Of a stretch of DNA of 64,000 nt, positions 36,221-45,850 are shown in pieces (the stretch's first letter is position 1; every line of letters begins with the position of its first letter). The position numbers were made by a program, and so were the translations under genes. Source of the stretch: Sinorhizobium arboris LMG 14919 (GTDB lineage Bacteria; Pseudomonadota; Alphaproteobacteria; Rhizobiales; Rhizobiaceae); NCBI RefSeq assembly GCF_000427465.1, contig NZ_ATYB01000014.1, forward strand, positions 3,305,558 through 3,369,557, in the 5' to 3' direction. The notes under the pieces were generated by a model, which did not search any database, was not told where the DNA came from, and saw nothing but the letters and a program-made list of their open reading frames with translations.

Positions 36221-37831
36221 ATGGATGAGCTTGGCAGCCGCAATCCCTCTATCGGACTGGAATCGATCGGATTTTCCGGCCTCTCGGTCGTCCGCTACAA
36301 CTTCGAGGCGGCGCAGCTTTACGAAGAGGCCTTGGCCCGCGGCGAAGCCGAACTGACGGCGCATGGCGCGCTTTGCGCCCGCACTGGCCAGCACACCGGC
36401 CGCTCGCCCAAGGACAAGTATGTCGTGCGCGACGCCAACACGGCCGACCAGATCTGGTGGGACAACAACAGTGCGATTTCGCCGGAAAACTTCGAGCTTC
36501 TTCGTCAGGACATGCTTGCGCATGCAAAGGGCATGTCACTCTATGTCCAGGACCTCGTCGGCGGTGCCGACCCGGAGAATGCGCTGCCGACGCGCGTCGT
36601 AACCGAATTCGCCTGGCACTCGCTGTTCATCCGCAATCTGTTGATCCGCCCTGAGCGCGAGGCCCTTTTGTCGTTCCAGCCGAAGCTGACGATCATCGAC
36701 CTGCCGAGCTTCAAGGCCGATCCCGCGCGCCACGGCTGCCGCAGTGAGACGGTCATCGCTTGCGACCTGACCAACGGTCTCGTCCTGATCGGCGGCACGT
36801 CCTATGCGGGCGAGATGAAGAAATCGGTCTTCACCGTGCTCAACTACCTGCTGCCCAAGAAATCGGTCATGCCGATGCATTGCTCGGCCAATGTCGGCGC
36901 CGCCGGCGACACGGCGATCTTCTTCGGTCTCTCCGGCACCGGCAAGACGACGCTCTCGGCCGACCCGAATCGCACCCTGATCGGTGACGACGAGCACGGC
37001 TGGGGCGAAAAGGGTGTCTTCAATTTCGAAGGCGGCTGCTACGCCAAGGCGATTCGCCTGTCGGAAGCGGCGGAGCCTGAGATCTTTGCGACGACTCGGC
37101 GCTTCGGCACGGTGATGGAGAACGTCGTTCTCGACGAGCGTCGCCAGCCTGACTTCGACGACGGCTCGCTGACGGAAAACACCCGCTGCGCCTACCCGCT
37201 GGATTTCATTCCGAATGCCAGCAAGACCGGCACGGCGCCGCAGCCGCGCACGATCATCATGCTGACCGCGGACGCGTTCGGGGTTTTGCCGCCGATCGCC
37301 AAGCTGACGCCGGAACAGGCCATGTATCACTTCCTCTCCGGCTACACCGCCAAGGTCGCTGGTACCGAAAAGGGCGTAACGGAGCCGGAGGCGACGTTCT
37401 CGACCTGTTTCGGTGCGCCGTTCATGCCGCGCCATCCGTCGGAATACGGCAATCTCCTCAAGGAGCTGATCGCCAGGCACGGGGTCACCTGCTGGCTCGT
37501 CAACACCGGCTGGACCGGCGGTGCCTATGGCACGGGGAGCCGCATGCCGATCAAGGTGACGCGCGCACTTCTTTCGGCGGCGCTCGACGGTTCGCTGAAC
37601 AACGCCTCCTTCCGCACGGATACGAATTTCGGCTTCGCGGTGCCGGTCTCCGTGCCGGGCGTCGAAGCCGGCATTCTCGACCCGCGGTCCACCTGGGCGG
37701 ACGGTGCCGCTTATGACGCCCAGGCACGGCGACTGGTCGACATGTTCATCGCCAATTTCGCCAAGTTCGAGAGTCACGTCGACGGCAGCGTACGCGACGC
37801 CGCTCCTGGCGCCCGGGTGGCCGCCGAATAA
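36221..37831 (+). CDS. pckA: Phosphoenolpyruvate carboxykinase (ATP)
   Basis: 536-residue ATP-type PEPCK, the first gluconeogenic step from oxaloacetate, needed for growth on dicarboxylates. Key motifs are the kinase P-loop [25 protein letters not shown] and the metal/substrate block DDEHGWG. The ATG at 36221 follows GAAGGAAG; an upstream start at 36146 lies in the promoter region and is rejected. A strong terminator follows. Confidence 0.97.
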   Translation: MDELGSRNPSIGLESIGFSGLSVVRYNFEAAQLYEEALARGEAELTAHGALCARTGQHTGRSPKDKYVVRDANTADQIWWDNNSAISPENFELLRQDMLAHAKGMSLYVQDLVGGADPENALPTRVVTEFAWHSLFIRNLLIRPEREALLSFQPKLTIIDLPSFKADPARHGCRSETVIACDLTNGLVLIGGTSYAGEMKKSVFTVLNYLLPKKSVMPMHCSANVGAAGDTAIFFGLSGTGKTTLSADPNRTLIGDDEHGWGEKGVFNFEGGCYAKAIRLSEAAEPEIFATTRRFGTVMENVVLDERRQPDFDDGSLTENTRCAYPLDFIPNASKTGTAPQPRTIIMLTADAFGVLPPIAKLTPEQAMYHFLSGYTAKVAGTEKGVTEPEATFSTCFGAPFMPRHPSEYGNLLKELIARHGVTCWLVNTGWTGGAYGTGSRMPIKVTRALLSAALDGSLNNASFRTDTNFGFAVPVSVPGVEAGILDPRSTWADGAAYDAQARRLVDMFIANFAKFESHVDGSVRDAAPGARVAAE

Positions 37832-37858
37832 ATCGGGTCTCTTGCCATGATTCACGTG

Positions 37859-37885
37859 AAACCCGGCTGCCTGCGGCCGGGTTTT
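37859..37885 (+). terminator. Intrinsic terminator of pckA
   Basis: Arms AAACCCGGC (37859-37867) and GCCGGGTTT (37876-37884) with an 8-nt loop and a short T-run, 27 bp after the pckA stop. Confidence 0.8.
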
Positions 37886-37937
37886 GCATTTGCGGCTGCT
37901 TTTCAGGCATGCGATAGAAACGGCCGAGGAAAGATGC

Positions 37938-38372
37938 ATGGCAAGCGAACCGCTTTACATCAACGAAACCATCGTGATCGCCGGCTGGGAGCTCACGGAG
38001 CAATTCGTGCTGGCCGGTGGTCCGGGCGGGCAGAACGTCAACAAGGTTTCCACGGCCGTCCAGCTCTTCTTCGATATTCCGGCTTCGCCGTCCCTGTCGG
38101 AACGCGTCAAGGCCAACGCCTTGAAGCTCGCCGGCCGCCGCGCCTCCAAGGAAGGCGTCCTGATGATCGAGGCCAGCCGCTTCCGTAGCCAGGAGCGCAA
38201 CCGCGAGGATGCCCGCGAGCGCCTGAAAGAGCTGATCCTGAAGGCGGCGGAGCCGCCACCTCCGCCGCGCAGGAAGACGAAGCCGACACGAGGATCCATC
38301 GAGCGCCGGCTGAAGGAGAAATCCGGCCGCTCCGAAATCAAGAAGCTGCGCGGCCGTCCCGCCGGCGATTGA
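37938..38372 (+). CDS. arfB: Alternative ribosome-rescue factor ArfB (YaeJ)
   Basis: 144-residue peptidyl-tRNA hydrolase that rescues ribosomes stalled without a stop codon. It has the release-factor GGQ motif at 30-32 (GGPGGQNVNKVSTAVQL) and the long basic tail (about 105-144, RRKTKPTRGSIERRLKEK) that enters the empty mRNA channel. The ATG at 37938 is 54 bp inside a longer frame and gives the canonical length. It lies 53 bp after the pckA terminator. Confidence 0.93.
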   Translation: MASEPLYINETIVIAGWELTEQFVLAGGPGGQNVNKVSTAVQLFFDIPASPSLSERVKANALKLAGRRASKEGVLMIEASRFRSQERNREDARERLKELILKAAEPPPPPRRKTKPTRGSIERRLKEKSGRSEIKKLRGRPAGD

Positions 38373-38459
38373 ACGACCTGGAATCTTGAGCGCGCTCCCT
38401 TGCCTTTTGCCTGCAATCGCCCTCTCTTATCCGGATAGTCTGCGGAAGAGGAGGCAACC

Positions 38460-38933
38460 ATGGGTTTGTTCAGTTTCATCAAGGATGCGGGAAAGAAGCT
38501 CGGGCTCGGCGGCGACGACACGGCGCCGGACGCGGCGAGCGTCGAAAAGGAGCTCGCTTCCCATGATCTCGGCACCAAGGACGTCAAGGTCGACGTAGTC
38601 GATGACAAGGTGGTGCTGAAGGGCGTCGTCAAGGACCAGTCCACCTTCGAAAAGGCGGTGGTGGCGGTCGGCAACACGCTCGGCATATCGAAGGTCGAGG
38701 CATCCGAACTCAAGGTGGGCGACGGCGCCGCCGCGCCGGCCGAGGCGAAGGCCCCGGTCTTCTACACCGTGAAGAAGGGCGACAATCTCTGGAAGATCGC
38801 CGAGGCGCATTACGGCAAGGGCAAGGGCGCCAAGCACACCGCGATCTTCGAGGCCAACAAGCCCATGCTCAGCCATCCCGACAAGATCTATCCGGGGCAG
38901 GTGCTGCGCATCCCGGAACTGGATGCCGGGTGA
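38460..38933 (+). CDS. BON-LysM protein, Kbp/YgaU-like
   Basis: 157-residue protein with a BON domain (about 25-85) and a C-terminal LysM domain (about 100-153, YTVKKGDNLWKIAEAHYG, YPGQVLRIPEL). The order and length match E. coli Kbp (YgaU), a cytosolic potassium-binding protein. There is no signal peptide, so despite LysM it is probably not on peptidoglycan. GAGGAGGCAACC before the ATG is a strong ribosome site. Confidence 0.9.
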   Translation: MGLFSFIKDAGKKLGLGGDDTAPDAASVEKELASHDLGTKDVKVDVVDDKVVLKGVVKDQSTFEKAVVAVGNTLGISKVEASELKVGDGAAAPAEAKAPVFYTVKKGDNLWKIAEAHYGKGKGAKHTAIFEANKPMLSHPDKIYPGQVLRIPELDAG

Positions 38934-39050
38934 ACGGAAGTCGGTTTCGGGTCGATCCCGGCCCCGGCCAGCGCTATATCCCGGTCGACTCCCGTCAGAT
39001 CTGCTGACGGGAGGCACTTTGGTCGATACTGCACGACAGGATGCGCGCAA

Positions 39051-39662
39051 ATGCTGGTGCTGCCGAAAGGGGTAAGACACATTCCCGGTTTCCTCGACCG
39101 TTCCCGCCAGGAGGAATTGGTCGAGGCTGTCCGCGCCGTTGTCGCGGAGGCGCCGCTCGTCGCGCCAGCGATGCCTAAGACCGGCAAGCCAATGTCCGTG
39201 CGCATGACCAATTGCGGTGCGCTCGGCTGGGTTACCGACCGCGATCGCGGCTACCGCTACCAGTCGGTGCATCCGGTCACCGGCAAGCCCTGGCCGCCGA
39301 TACCCGGCATGCTGCAGGACATCTGGAATGCCGTGGCGGCGAGCGAAAAGCTGCCCGAGGCGTGCCTGGTCAACTTCTATTCCGCGGAGGCACGCATGGG
39401 CCTCCACCAGGATCGGGACGAGCGTGACCTGGAGACCGCCGTCGTTTCTATCTCTCTCGGCGACAGCTGCCTCTTCCGGGTCGGCGGCCGCACGCGCGGC
39501 GGACAGACCGTGTCGTTCAAGCTCGAAAGCGGCGACGTGGTCGTGCTCGGCGGCGAAGGGCGCCTCGCCTTCCATGGCGTCGACCGCATCTATCCCAATA
39601 CCTCGACGCTCCTGAAGAGCGGCGGCCGGCTCAATCTGACGCTGCGTCGCGTCAATCCTTGA
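39051..39662 (+). CDS. alkB: Alpha-ketoglutarate-dependent DNA repair dioxygenase AlkB
   Basis: 203-residue Fe(II)/2-oxoglutarate dioxygenase that removes methyl lesions from DNA bases by oxidation. The metal triad is His119 and Asp121 (GLHQDRDE) and His175 (LAFHGVDR), with the 2-oxoglutarate arginine block near the C terminus (RLNLTLRRV). The substrate Tyr block YRYQSVHP is present. No ada gene lies beside it. Confidence 0.92.
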   Translation: MLVLPKGVRHIPGFLDRSRQEELVEAVRAVVAEAPLVAPAMPKTGKPMSVRMTNCGALGWVTDRDRGYRYQSVHPVTGKPWPPIPGMLQDIWNAVAASEKLPEACLVNFYSAEARMGLHQDRDERDLETAVVSISLGDSCLFRVGGRTRGGQTVSFKLESGDVVVLGGEGRLAFHGVDRIYPNTSTLLKSGGRLNLTLRRVNP

Positions 39663-39682
39663 TGTCGCGCGATCTCCGCAAG

Positions 39683-39777
39683 GACCCCTCCCGAACGCCT
39701 GCGGCCACAAAGGGGAGGGGTACGGTGCTTGGCGGCGACCGTCTGCCCTTCCACCCGTGGGGAGCGGCTGGGAAGGG
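39683..39777. repeat. RIME-like palindromic mosaic
   Basis: GC-rich inverted units (CCCCTCCC...GGGAGGGG near 39685-39718 and a second at about 39747-39777) in the convergent alkB-coaA gap. The same class as the repeats near 12.5 and 55.8 kb. It may also act as the terminator of both genes. Confidence 0.5.
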
Positions 39778-39805
39778 CCTTATCGACCAAAGACGATAAA
39801 CTTGT

Positions 39806-40801
39806 TCAAAGCTTCCGGAGTGCCACCGTCTGCGTCAGATGGTTGGGGCCTTTCTGCAGGATGAGATCGGCGCGCGGCCGCGTCGGCAGGATATTCTGGT
39901 GCAGGTTCTTGAGGTTGATATTGTGCCAGAGGCCCTCGGCGATCGCGCGCGCCGCATCCTCGCTGATCGTCGCATAGCGATGGAAGAAGGATTGCGGGTT
40001 CTGGAACGCAGTTTCGCGCAGTCGCATGAAGCGGTTTACGTACCAGCTATGGATCAGGCTCTCTTCGGCGTCGATATAGATCGAGAAGTCGAAGAAATCG
40101 GAGACCATCGGCACGATCTTGCCGTCGGCAGGCAGATCGCGCGACTGCAGCACGTTTATCCCCTCGAAAATCAGGATGTCCGGCCGGTCGATCACTTGGA
40201 ACTGGTCGGGGATCACGTCATAGGTCAGGTGCGAATAGGTCGGAGCCTTGACGTTCGGCCGGCCGGCCTTGATTGCCGAGAGGAATCTGAGCAGAGCACC
40301 GATATCGTAGCTCTCGGGAAATCCCTTGCGATCCATCAGGTTTTCCCGCTGGAGAACCGCATTCGGATAGAGGAAGCCGTCGGTTGTGACGAGGTCGACC
40401 TTCGGGCTCGAGGGCCAGCGCGCGAGAAGCTCGGCAAGGATGCGCGCCGTCGTCGACTTGCCAACGGCGACCGAGCCCGCAACGCCGATGACGAAAGGCG
40501 TCTTGGTCTCGTTCGACATGCTGAGGAAACGCGCTCGCTGCCTGAAGAGGATCTGTGACGCCTCCACATGGGCCGAGAGGAGCCGCGAAAGCGACAGATA
40601 GATGCGGCGCACCTCGTCGAGATCGACCGGATCGTTGAGCGAGCGCAGGCGCTGCACCTCCCCGGCCGTCAAGGTCAGCGGCGTATCGGCGCGAAAGCGC
40701 GACCATTCCTCCGCGGAGAAGACGTGATAGGGCGAAAATTCACCCCCTTGGAGATTGCCCGGAATGTCGGCCGGTTCGATGTCTTTCGCGGCGATGCTCA
40801 T
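39806..40801 (-). CDS. coaA: Pantothenate kinase, type I
   Basis: 331-residue kinase catalysing the first step of coenzyme A synthesis. The P-loop is [17 protein letters not shown] and the PRK-like core includes [10 protein letters not shown] and IFEGINVLQ. Its start overlaps the hisE stop by 4 bp, so it is the last gene of the his run. Confidence 0.96.
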   Translation of the reverse strand: MSIAAKDIEPADIPGNLQGGEFSPYHVFSAEEWSRFRADTPLTLTAGEVQRLRSLNDPVDLDEVRRIYLSLSRLLSAHVEASQILFRQRARFLSMSNETKTPFVIGVAGSVAVGKSTTARILAELLARWPSSPKVDLVTTDGFLYPNAVLQRENLMDRKGFPESYDIGALLRFLSAIKAGRPNVKAPTYSHLTYDVIPDQFQVIDRPDILIFEGINVLQSRDLPADGKIVPMVSDFFDFSIYIDAEESLIHSWYVNRFMRLRETAFQNPQSFFHRYATISEDAARAIAEGLWHNINLKNLHQNILPTRPRADLILQKGPNHLTQTVALRKL

Positions 40802-41121
40802 GGATTCTGCCGGTTCGCCTTTTCCTGCAGGCCGGATTGGCTCGTCCGCCTGGCCAGTTCGCTCATCACATCCTGTAACGGGACGGCGGCGATATTCAAT
40901 ACGACCATAAGATGATAGAGGAGATCGGCACTCTCATCGACCAGATTCTTCCGGTCTTGGCCGATCGCGGCGATGACCGTTTCCACCGCTTCCTCGCCGA
41001 GCTTCTTGGCCGCCTTCGTCTGCCCGCCCGCCACCAGCCTGGCTGTCCAGGATTCCTCCGGGGCCGCCCGGGCACGGGTCGCCACAATCTTCTCCAGGTC
41101 GGAGAGGGTGAACTCGGTCAT
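40798..41121 (-). CDS. hisE: Phosphoribosyl-ATP pyrophosphatase HisE
   Basis: 107-residue helical MazG-like enzyme for step 2 of histidine synthesis. Metal-binding blocks are [14 protein letters not shown] and [13 protein letters not shown]. It is a separate gene, not fused to HisI. It starts 29 bp after hisF and overlaps coaA. Confidence 0.95.
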   Translation of the reverse strand: MTEFTLSDLEKIVATRARAAPEESWTARLVAGGQTKAAKKLGEEAVETVIAAIGQDRKNLVDESADLLYHLMVVLNIAAVPLQDVMSELARRTSQSGLQEKANRQNP

Positions 41122-41150
41122 GTCAGATCCTTTTCGTTGACGGCCGCGCC

Positions 41151-41927
41151 TCAATCGAGACGCATGGCGATGCCGTGCTCGGCCATGTGGCGCTTTGCCT
41201 CGCCGATGCTGTAGGTCCCGAAGTGGAAGATTGACGCGGCGAGCACGGCGGTCGCATGGCCGTCGCGGATGCCCTCGACCATATGGTCCAGCGTGCCGAC
41301 CCCGCCGGAGGCGATGACGGGAGCGCGAACCGCATCGGCAATCGCCCGTGTCAGGCTGATGTCGTAGCCGCTCTTCGTTCCGTCGCGGTCCATCGAGGTC
41401 AGAAGAATCTCGCCGGCGCCGAGGTCGACGACCTTGCGCGCAAATCCGATCGCGTCGATCCCTGTCGCCTGCCGCCCGCCATGGGTGAAGATTTCCCAGC
41501 GGTCCGCCTCTCCCGGCGTCGAGACTTTCTTCGCGTCGATGGCGACGACGATGCACTGGTCGCCGAACTTGTCGGCGGCCTCGGCGACGAATTCCGGATT
41601 CTTAACCGCCGCCGTGTTGATGGACACCTTGTCGGCGCCGGCAAGCAGGAGCTTGCGGATGTCGGAGACCTGGCGCACGCCGCCGCCGACGGTGAGCGGC
41701 ATGAAGCATTGCTCGGCGGTGCGGGCGACGACGTCGAAGATCGTATCGCGATTGTCGGAGGAAGCGGTGATGTCGAGGAAACAGAGCTCGTCTGCGCCGG
41801 CCGCGTCATAGGCGCGTGCCGCCTCCACAGGGTCGCCGGCATCGATCAGATCGACGAAGTTGACCCCCTTGACGACGCGGCCGTCCTTCACGTCGAGGCA
41901 GGGGATTACCCGGGCTTTCAGCGTCAT
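41151..41927 (-). CDS. hisF: Imidazole glycerol phosphate synthase cyclase subunit HisF
   Basis: 258-residue TIM barrel that uses ammonia from HisH to form IGP and AICAR. The catalytic Asp lies in the first strand ([15 protein letters not shown]) and the second in [11 protein letters not shown]. Phosphate loops are VGGGVR and ASGGVG. It overlaps the hisA stop by 4 bp. Confidence 0.97.
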   Translation of the reverse strand: MTLKARVIPCLDVKDGRVVKGVNFVDLIDAGDPVEAARAYDAAGADELCFLDITASSDNRDTIFDVVARTAEQCFMPLTVGGGVRQVSDIRKLLLAGADKVSINTAAVKNPEFVAEAADKFGDQCIVVAIDAKKVSTPGEADRWEIFTHGGRQATGIDAIGFARKVVDLGAGEILLTSMDRDGTKSGYDISLTRAIADAVRAPVIASGGVGTLDHMVEGIRDGHATAVLAASIFHFGTYSIGEAKRHMAEHGIAMRLD

Positions 41928-42670
41928 CGCATCTTCGCCTTTCTTGCTTCGCGGATGAGATTCAGGGCTTCCTTCGGATCGATCCGCCCGTCATAGAGCG
42001 CCCGGCCGGAGATCGCGCCTTCGAGCTTTTGCGCATCCGGTTCGGTCAGGCGGCGGATGTCGTCCATCGAGGCGAGGCCGCCCGAGGCGATGACCGGGAT
42101 CGAAACCGCGTCCGCGAGTTCGAGCGTCGAGGCCCAGTTGATGCCGGTCAGGATGCCGTCGCGGTCGATATCCGTATAGATGACCGCCGCGACGCCGGCA
42201 CCCTCGAACTTTCTGGCAAGCTCGATCACGCCGAGCTCGGAGGCTTCCGCCCAGCCCTCGACCGCGACCTTGCCGCCCTTGGCATCGATGCCGACCGCGA
42301 CCCGACCCGGGAACTTGCGGCAGGCTTCGATCACAAGCGCCGGATCGCGCACCGCGACGGTGCCGAGGATGACGCGCTTCAGTCCGCGCGAAAGCCAGTT
42401 CTCAATATGATCGAGCGTGCGGATGCCGCCGCCGAGCTGCACCGGGTTCTTCGTCGCCCTGAGGATTGCGTCGACCGCCGCACCGTTGACGGTCTCCCCG
42501 GCAAAGGCACCGTTCAGGTCGACCACGTGCAGCCATTCGAAGCCCTGCTCTTCGAAGGCGCGGGCCTGCGCAGCGGGGTCGGGATTATAGACCGTCGCCT
42601 GCTCCATATCGCCGAGCTTCAGTCGGACGCATTGCCCGTCTTTGAGGTCGATTGCGGGAAAGAGGATCAT
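41924..42670 (-). CDS. hisA: ProFAR isomerase HisA
   Basis: 248-residue (beta/alpha)8 isomerase for step 4 of histidine synthesis, with catalytic Asp in [16 protein letters not shown] and in YTDIDRDG. Phosphate sites are LGGGIRT and ASGGLAS. It lies 32 bp after hisH and overlaps hisF. Confidence 0.97.
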   Translation of the reverse strand: MILFPAIDLKDGQCVRLKLGDMEQATVYNPDPAAQARAFEEQGFEWLHVVDLNGAFAGETVNGAAVDAILRATKNPVQLGGGIRTLDHIENWLSRGLKRVILGTVAVRDPALVIEACRKFPGRVAVGIDAKGGKVAVEGWAEASELGVIELARKFEGAGVAAVIYTDIDRDGILTGINWASTLELADAVSIPVIASGGLASMDDIRRLTEPDAQKLEGAISGRALYDGRIDPKEALNLIREARKAKMR

Positions 42671-42702
42671 GTGTTCGTCCGATCAGAAATGACGCGGCAG
42701 CT

Positions 42703-43353
42703 TCAGGGCTTCCAGCGCAGGAAATTCGAAATGAGGGCGAGGCCGAGGGCCTGGCTTTTTTCCGGGTGGAACTGCGAGCCCGCCATGTTGTCGCGCGCGA
42801 CGAAAGCCGTCACCGGACCGCCATAGTCCGCCTCCGCCACCACGTCCTCGGCGCGCGTTGCTGCGAGGTGGTAGGAATGGACGAAATAGGCGTGCAGACC
42901 GGTTTCGCCGGTCGGAATACCGTCGAAAAGCGCATGCGGGCGGCTGAGGTTAAGCGTGTTCCAGCCGATCTGCGGGATCTTGAGCGAGGGATCCTCGGGC
43001 GTCATTTCGACGACGTCGCCCGCAATCCAGCCGAATCCCTTCGTCACGGTTTTTTCGAGCCCGCGGGACGACATGAGCTGCATGCCGACGCAGATACCTA
43101 AGAAAGGCCGGCCGGCTTTCTCGACCGCCTCGGTCAGCGCATCCTCCATCCCCTCCACGGCGGCGAGCCCGCGGCGGCAATCGGCATAGGCACCGACACC
43201 CGGCAGCACGAGGCGGTCGGCCGTGGCCACTTTGTCCGGACTGTCGGTGAGATCGATTTCGGCCGCGATGCCGGCTTCGCGGGCGGCGCGCTCGAAGGCT
43301 TTGGTGGCCGAGCGCAGATTGCCCGATCCGTAGTCAATGATGGCGACCCGCAT
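42703..43353 (-). CDS. hisH: Imidazole glycerol phosphate synthase glutaminase subunit HisH
   Basis: 216-residue class I glutamine amidotransferase. The nucleophile elbow is LGICVGMQ, the His/Glu pair lies in SQFHPEKS, and the N terminus [11 protein letters not shown] is diagnostic. It supplies ammonia to HisF. Its start touches the stop of the DUF2628 gene. Confidence 0.97.
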   Translation of the reverse strand: MRVAIIDYGSGNLRSATKAFERAAREAGIAAEIDLTDSPDKVATADRLVLPGVGAYADCRRGLAAVEGMEDALTEAVEKAGRPFLGICVGMQLMSSRGLEKTVTKGFGWIAGDVVEMTPEDPSLKIPQIGWNTLNLSRPHALFDGIPTGETGLHAYFVHSYHLAATRAEDVVAEADYGGPVTAFVARDNMAGSQFHPEKSQALGLALISNFLRWKP

Positions 43354-43829
43354 CAGCGCTCTCCATAGGATTCGAAAAAGCCGAGCCCCGCGGTGCCGGC
43401 CGGCCGTCCCGGGCTGGACCGATCGATCGACGGCAACGGCGCCGCATGTGTTTCATGGTCGGTGGACCCGGGACTCGAATAGTAGATTTCTTCGGCCGTC
43501 TCGAGATCGCGTGCCGGAACGACCGAACGAAGCGTCCAGTCGCGCGCCGAGAGCTTGCTCGCGATGAGAAGCGGCCCTTCGAGCGACACGATGAGGCCGA
43601 GCGCCAGATGGACGAGCAGCGCTGCGCCGAAGCCGCCCGGCATCGATGCCGAAAGAAGCAGCACGAACTGCAGAATGGCAACGGAGATTCCGATGAGCCA
43701 CGCGCGTTTGACGATGAGCCACGGGCCGGGGAAGAAGAAGGCGGTCCAGGAGAAGCCGTCGGCGATGAATCGCGCCCTTTCGTCGTCGGCCGGTGCGCCG
43801 GGCGGGGTCATGATCAGGTAGGAGGCCAT
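43353..43829 (-). CDS. DUF2628 membrane protein within the his run
   Basis: 158-residue protein with two or three membrane segments between about residues 25 and 85 ([23 protein letters not shown], then the following Leu/Ala-rich helix). The start [11 protein letters not shown] and the block [18 protein letters not shown] fit the alphaproteobacterial DUF2628 family, of unknown role. It sits between hisB and hisH with a 1-bp contact to hisH, so it is co-expressed with histidine genes without an obvious biosynthetic role. Confidence 0.82.
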   Translation of the reverse strand: MASYLIMTPPGAPADDERARFIADGFSWTAFFFPGPWLIVKRAWLIGISVAILQFVLLLSASMPGGFGAALLVHLALGLIVSLEGPLLIASKLSARDWTLRSVVPARDLETAEEIYYSSPGSTDHETHAAPLPSIDRSSPGRPAGTAGLGFFESYGER

Positions 43830-43854
43830 GGTCTTAAACCAGATACTGACCGGC

Positions 43855-44463
43855 TCAGGCGAGCGTCCCCTTGGTCGAGGGAACGCGTCCCGCCTGGCGC
43901 GGATCGATTTCGGTTGCCGTGCGGAGCACGCGGGCGACGGACTTGAAGCAGGTCTCGGCGACATGATGATTGTTGGCGCCGTAGATGTTCTGCACATGCA
44001 GCGTAATCCCGGCATGCTGGGCGAGCGCCTGGAAGAATTCGCGCACGAGCTCGGTGTCGAAGGTGCCGATCTTCGGCGACGTGAAGGTCACGTTCCAGAC
44101 GAGGAAGGGTCGACCGGACACGTCGACGGCAGCGCGCGTCATCGTCTCGTCCATGGCAAGGTCGATGGAGGCATAGCGGGTGATGCCGCGGCGATCGCCG
44201 AGCGCCTTGGCAAGCGCCTGACCGATAGCGATGCCGGTGTCCTCGACGGTGTGGTGATCGTCCACATGAAGGTCGCCCTCCGCCTTGATCTCCATGTCGA
44301 TCAGCGAATGGCGCGAGAGCTGGTCCAGCATATGGTCGAAGAAGCCGACGCCGGTCGCGATCTTCGATACCCCCGTCCCGTCGACATTGACGGAAACGGA
44401 TATGGCGGTTTCATTCGTCTTTCGCGAAACTTGGCCGGTGCGGCTCGGCGTCACGTCTGCCAT
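43855..44463 (-). CDS. hisB: Imidazoleglycerol-phosphate dehydratase HisB
   Basis: 202-residue monofunctional dehydratase with Mn-binding His clusters [26 protein letters not shown] and [11 protein letters not shown]. The ATG at 44463 gives the canonical N terminus. It heads the minus-strand his run and faces hslV across 321 bp. Confidence 0.97.
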   Translation of the reverse strand: MADVTPSRTGQVSRKTNETAISVSVNVDGTGVSKIATGVGFFDHMLDQLSRHSLIDMEIKAEGDLHVDDHHTVEDTGIAIGQALAKALGDRRGITRYASIDLAMDETMTRAAVDVSGRPFLVWNVTFTSPKIGTFDTELVREFFQALAQHAGITLHVQNIYGANNHHVAETCFKSVARVLRTATEIDPRQAGRVPSTKGTLA

Positions 44464-44784
44464 CAGGCTCTCCTGTCTGCGCTCTCCGATGACTTTGGGC
44501 CCGCCGGGCTGTCGGAGCAACATCGTTTTCGGGCGGCGCGGAGAGAGGCGAAAAACCGCCATCGCTCTTCGTATTCCGCTACAGAGCCGCTCCATATCAG
44601 GGGAGGCTCGAAATATCCAGAACTGCGACGGAGATTCGGCCGGGCGCAACGGCGTGAAAAGGAAAGGCGCATGGACGCGGGTTCGCACATTTGCAATCGC
44701 GCGGCTGCGACTTACATAGGCCTCAAGCAACCAGGCTCATTGCGAGCCGCAAACCCCGGCTTCCCGGGCCCCATAGGTACTTTC
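44464..44784. other. Divergent hisB-hslV intergenic region
   Basis: 321 bp without a supported gene. It should hold both promoters. One loose sigma70-like pair faces hslV: TTGCAA at 44691-44696 and TACATA at 44713-44718, 16 bp apart. A good heat-shock (RpoH) consensus was looked for and not seen with confidence. Confidence 0.4.
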
Positions 44785-45342
44785 ATGAGCGAACACAATC
44801 CTTACGGAACGATGCATGCAACCACCATCATCACGGTGCGCAAGGGCGGCAAGGTGGTAATGGCGGGCGACGGCCAGGTCAGCCTTGGCCAGACGGTTAT
44901 GAAGGGCAATGCCCGCAAGGTCCGCCGTCTGTCGAAGGGCGATGTGATCGCAGGCTTCGCCGGCGCGACGGCCGACGCCTTCACGCTTCTGGAAAGGCTG
45001 GAGGCGAAGCTCGAGCAATATCCCGATCAGCTGATGCGCGCGGCCGTGGAGCTCGCCAAAGACTGGCGCACGAATAAATATCTGCGCAATCTCGAGGCGA
45101 TGATGCTGGTTGCCGACAGAACGGTGACGCTGGCGATCACCGGCAATGGCGACGTTCTCGAGCCCGAGCACGGCACGATCGCCATCGGTTCGGGCGGCAA
45201 CTACGCCTTTGCCGCGGCGCGGGCGCTCATGGATAGCGAAAAGTCGGCCGAGGAGATCGCCCGCCGTGCCCTCGAAATCGCCGGCGACATCTGCGTCTAT
45301 ACCAATCACAACGTCGTCGTGGAGACGCTGGATGCGGAATGA
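44785..45342 (+). CDS. hslV: HslV protease subunit
   Basis: 185-residue proteasome-like peptidase of the HslUV (ClpQY) heat-shock protease. The catalytic Thr is Thr13 in [12 protein letters not shown], so a 12-residue propeptide must be removed; E. coli HslV has only Met there. Core motifs are [22 protein letters not shown] and [14 protein letters not shown], each cut here to its key part. The gene overlaps the GNAT gene by 11 bp. Confidence 0.97.
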   Translation: MSEHNPYGTMHATTIITVRKGGKVVMAGDGQVSLGQTVMKGNARKVRRLSKGDVIAGFAGATADAFTLLERLEAKLEQYPDQLMRAAVELAKDWRTNKYLRNLEAMMLVADRTVTLAITGNGDVLEPEHGTIAIGSGGNYAFAAARALMDSEKSAEEIARRALEIAGDICVYTNHNVVVETLDAE

Positions 45343-45850
45343 GCCGGCAGAGGTCAGCTTCGAGCGGGTGGATGAACGCCACCTGCCGATGCTCCTTGGC
45401 TGGCTCTCCGAGCCGCATGTCCGGCAGTGGTGGGGCGATCCGGATGTGGAACTCGGACTGATACGGGACGGTTGTGCGAGCGGCGAGGTCGAAGGTTTCG
45501 TCTTCCGCGTGGAGGGGAAGCCGGCCGGATATATCCAGTCCTGGATCCCGTCGGAATATGACGAGGAGCCCTGGGCCAAGGATCTGTCGATCGACACGCC
45601 GGGCGTCGACATCTTCATCGGCCCGCCCGAAATGACAGGCAGAGGCGTCGCCGCCAAGGCGCTCAGAGCCTTTGCCGCAAGATTGTTCGAAAACGGCGCC
45701 GCGCGCATCGTCATCGATCCGGACGCCGGCAACCGCCGCGCCGTCCGCGCCTATGCGAAGGCCGGTTTCGTGCCCTGTGGCGAATGGATAGACGAGTCCG
45801 GTCGAACCCTCCTGATGGAGCTCAAGCGGACGGAATTTGAGAGGAATTGA
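45332..45850 (+). CDS. GNAT N-acetyltransferase between hslV and hslU
   Basis: 172-residue GNAT resembling aminoglycoside 6'-acetyltransferases. It has an N-terminal [15 protein letters not shown], an acetyl-CoA loop [14 protein letters not shown] (about 101-114), and [18 protein letters not shown] near the C terminus. Its ATG lies inside the last codons of hslV, and its stop overlaps the hslU start as TGATG, so the three genes are translationally coupled. The substrate is unknown. Antibiotic resistance should not be assumed from the fold. Confidence 0.88.
   Translation: MRNEPAEVSFERVDERHLPMLLGWLSEPHVRQWWGDPDVELGLIRDGCASGEVEGFVFRVEGKPAGYIQSWIPSEYDEEPWAKDLSIDTPGVDIFIGPPEMTGRGVAAKALRAFAARLFENGAARIVIDPDAGNRRAVRAYAKAGFVPCGEWIDESGRTLLMELKRTEFERN

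Noticed and set aside
45332..45850. GNAT gene as an aminoglycoside resistance determinant
   Set aside because: Fold resemblance alone does not show resistance. The gene sits in a core protease operon with no mobile element.
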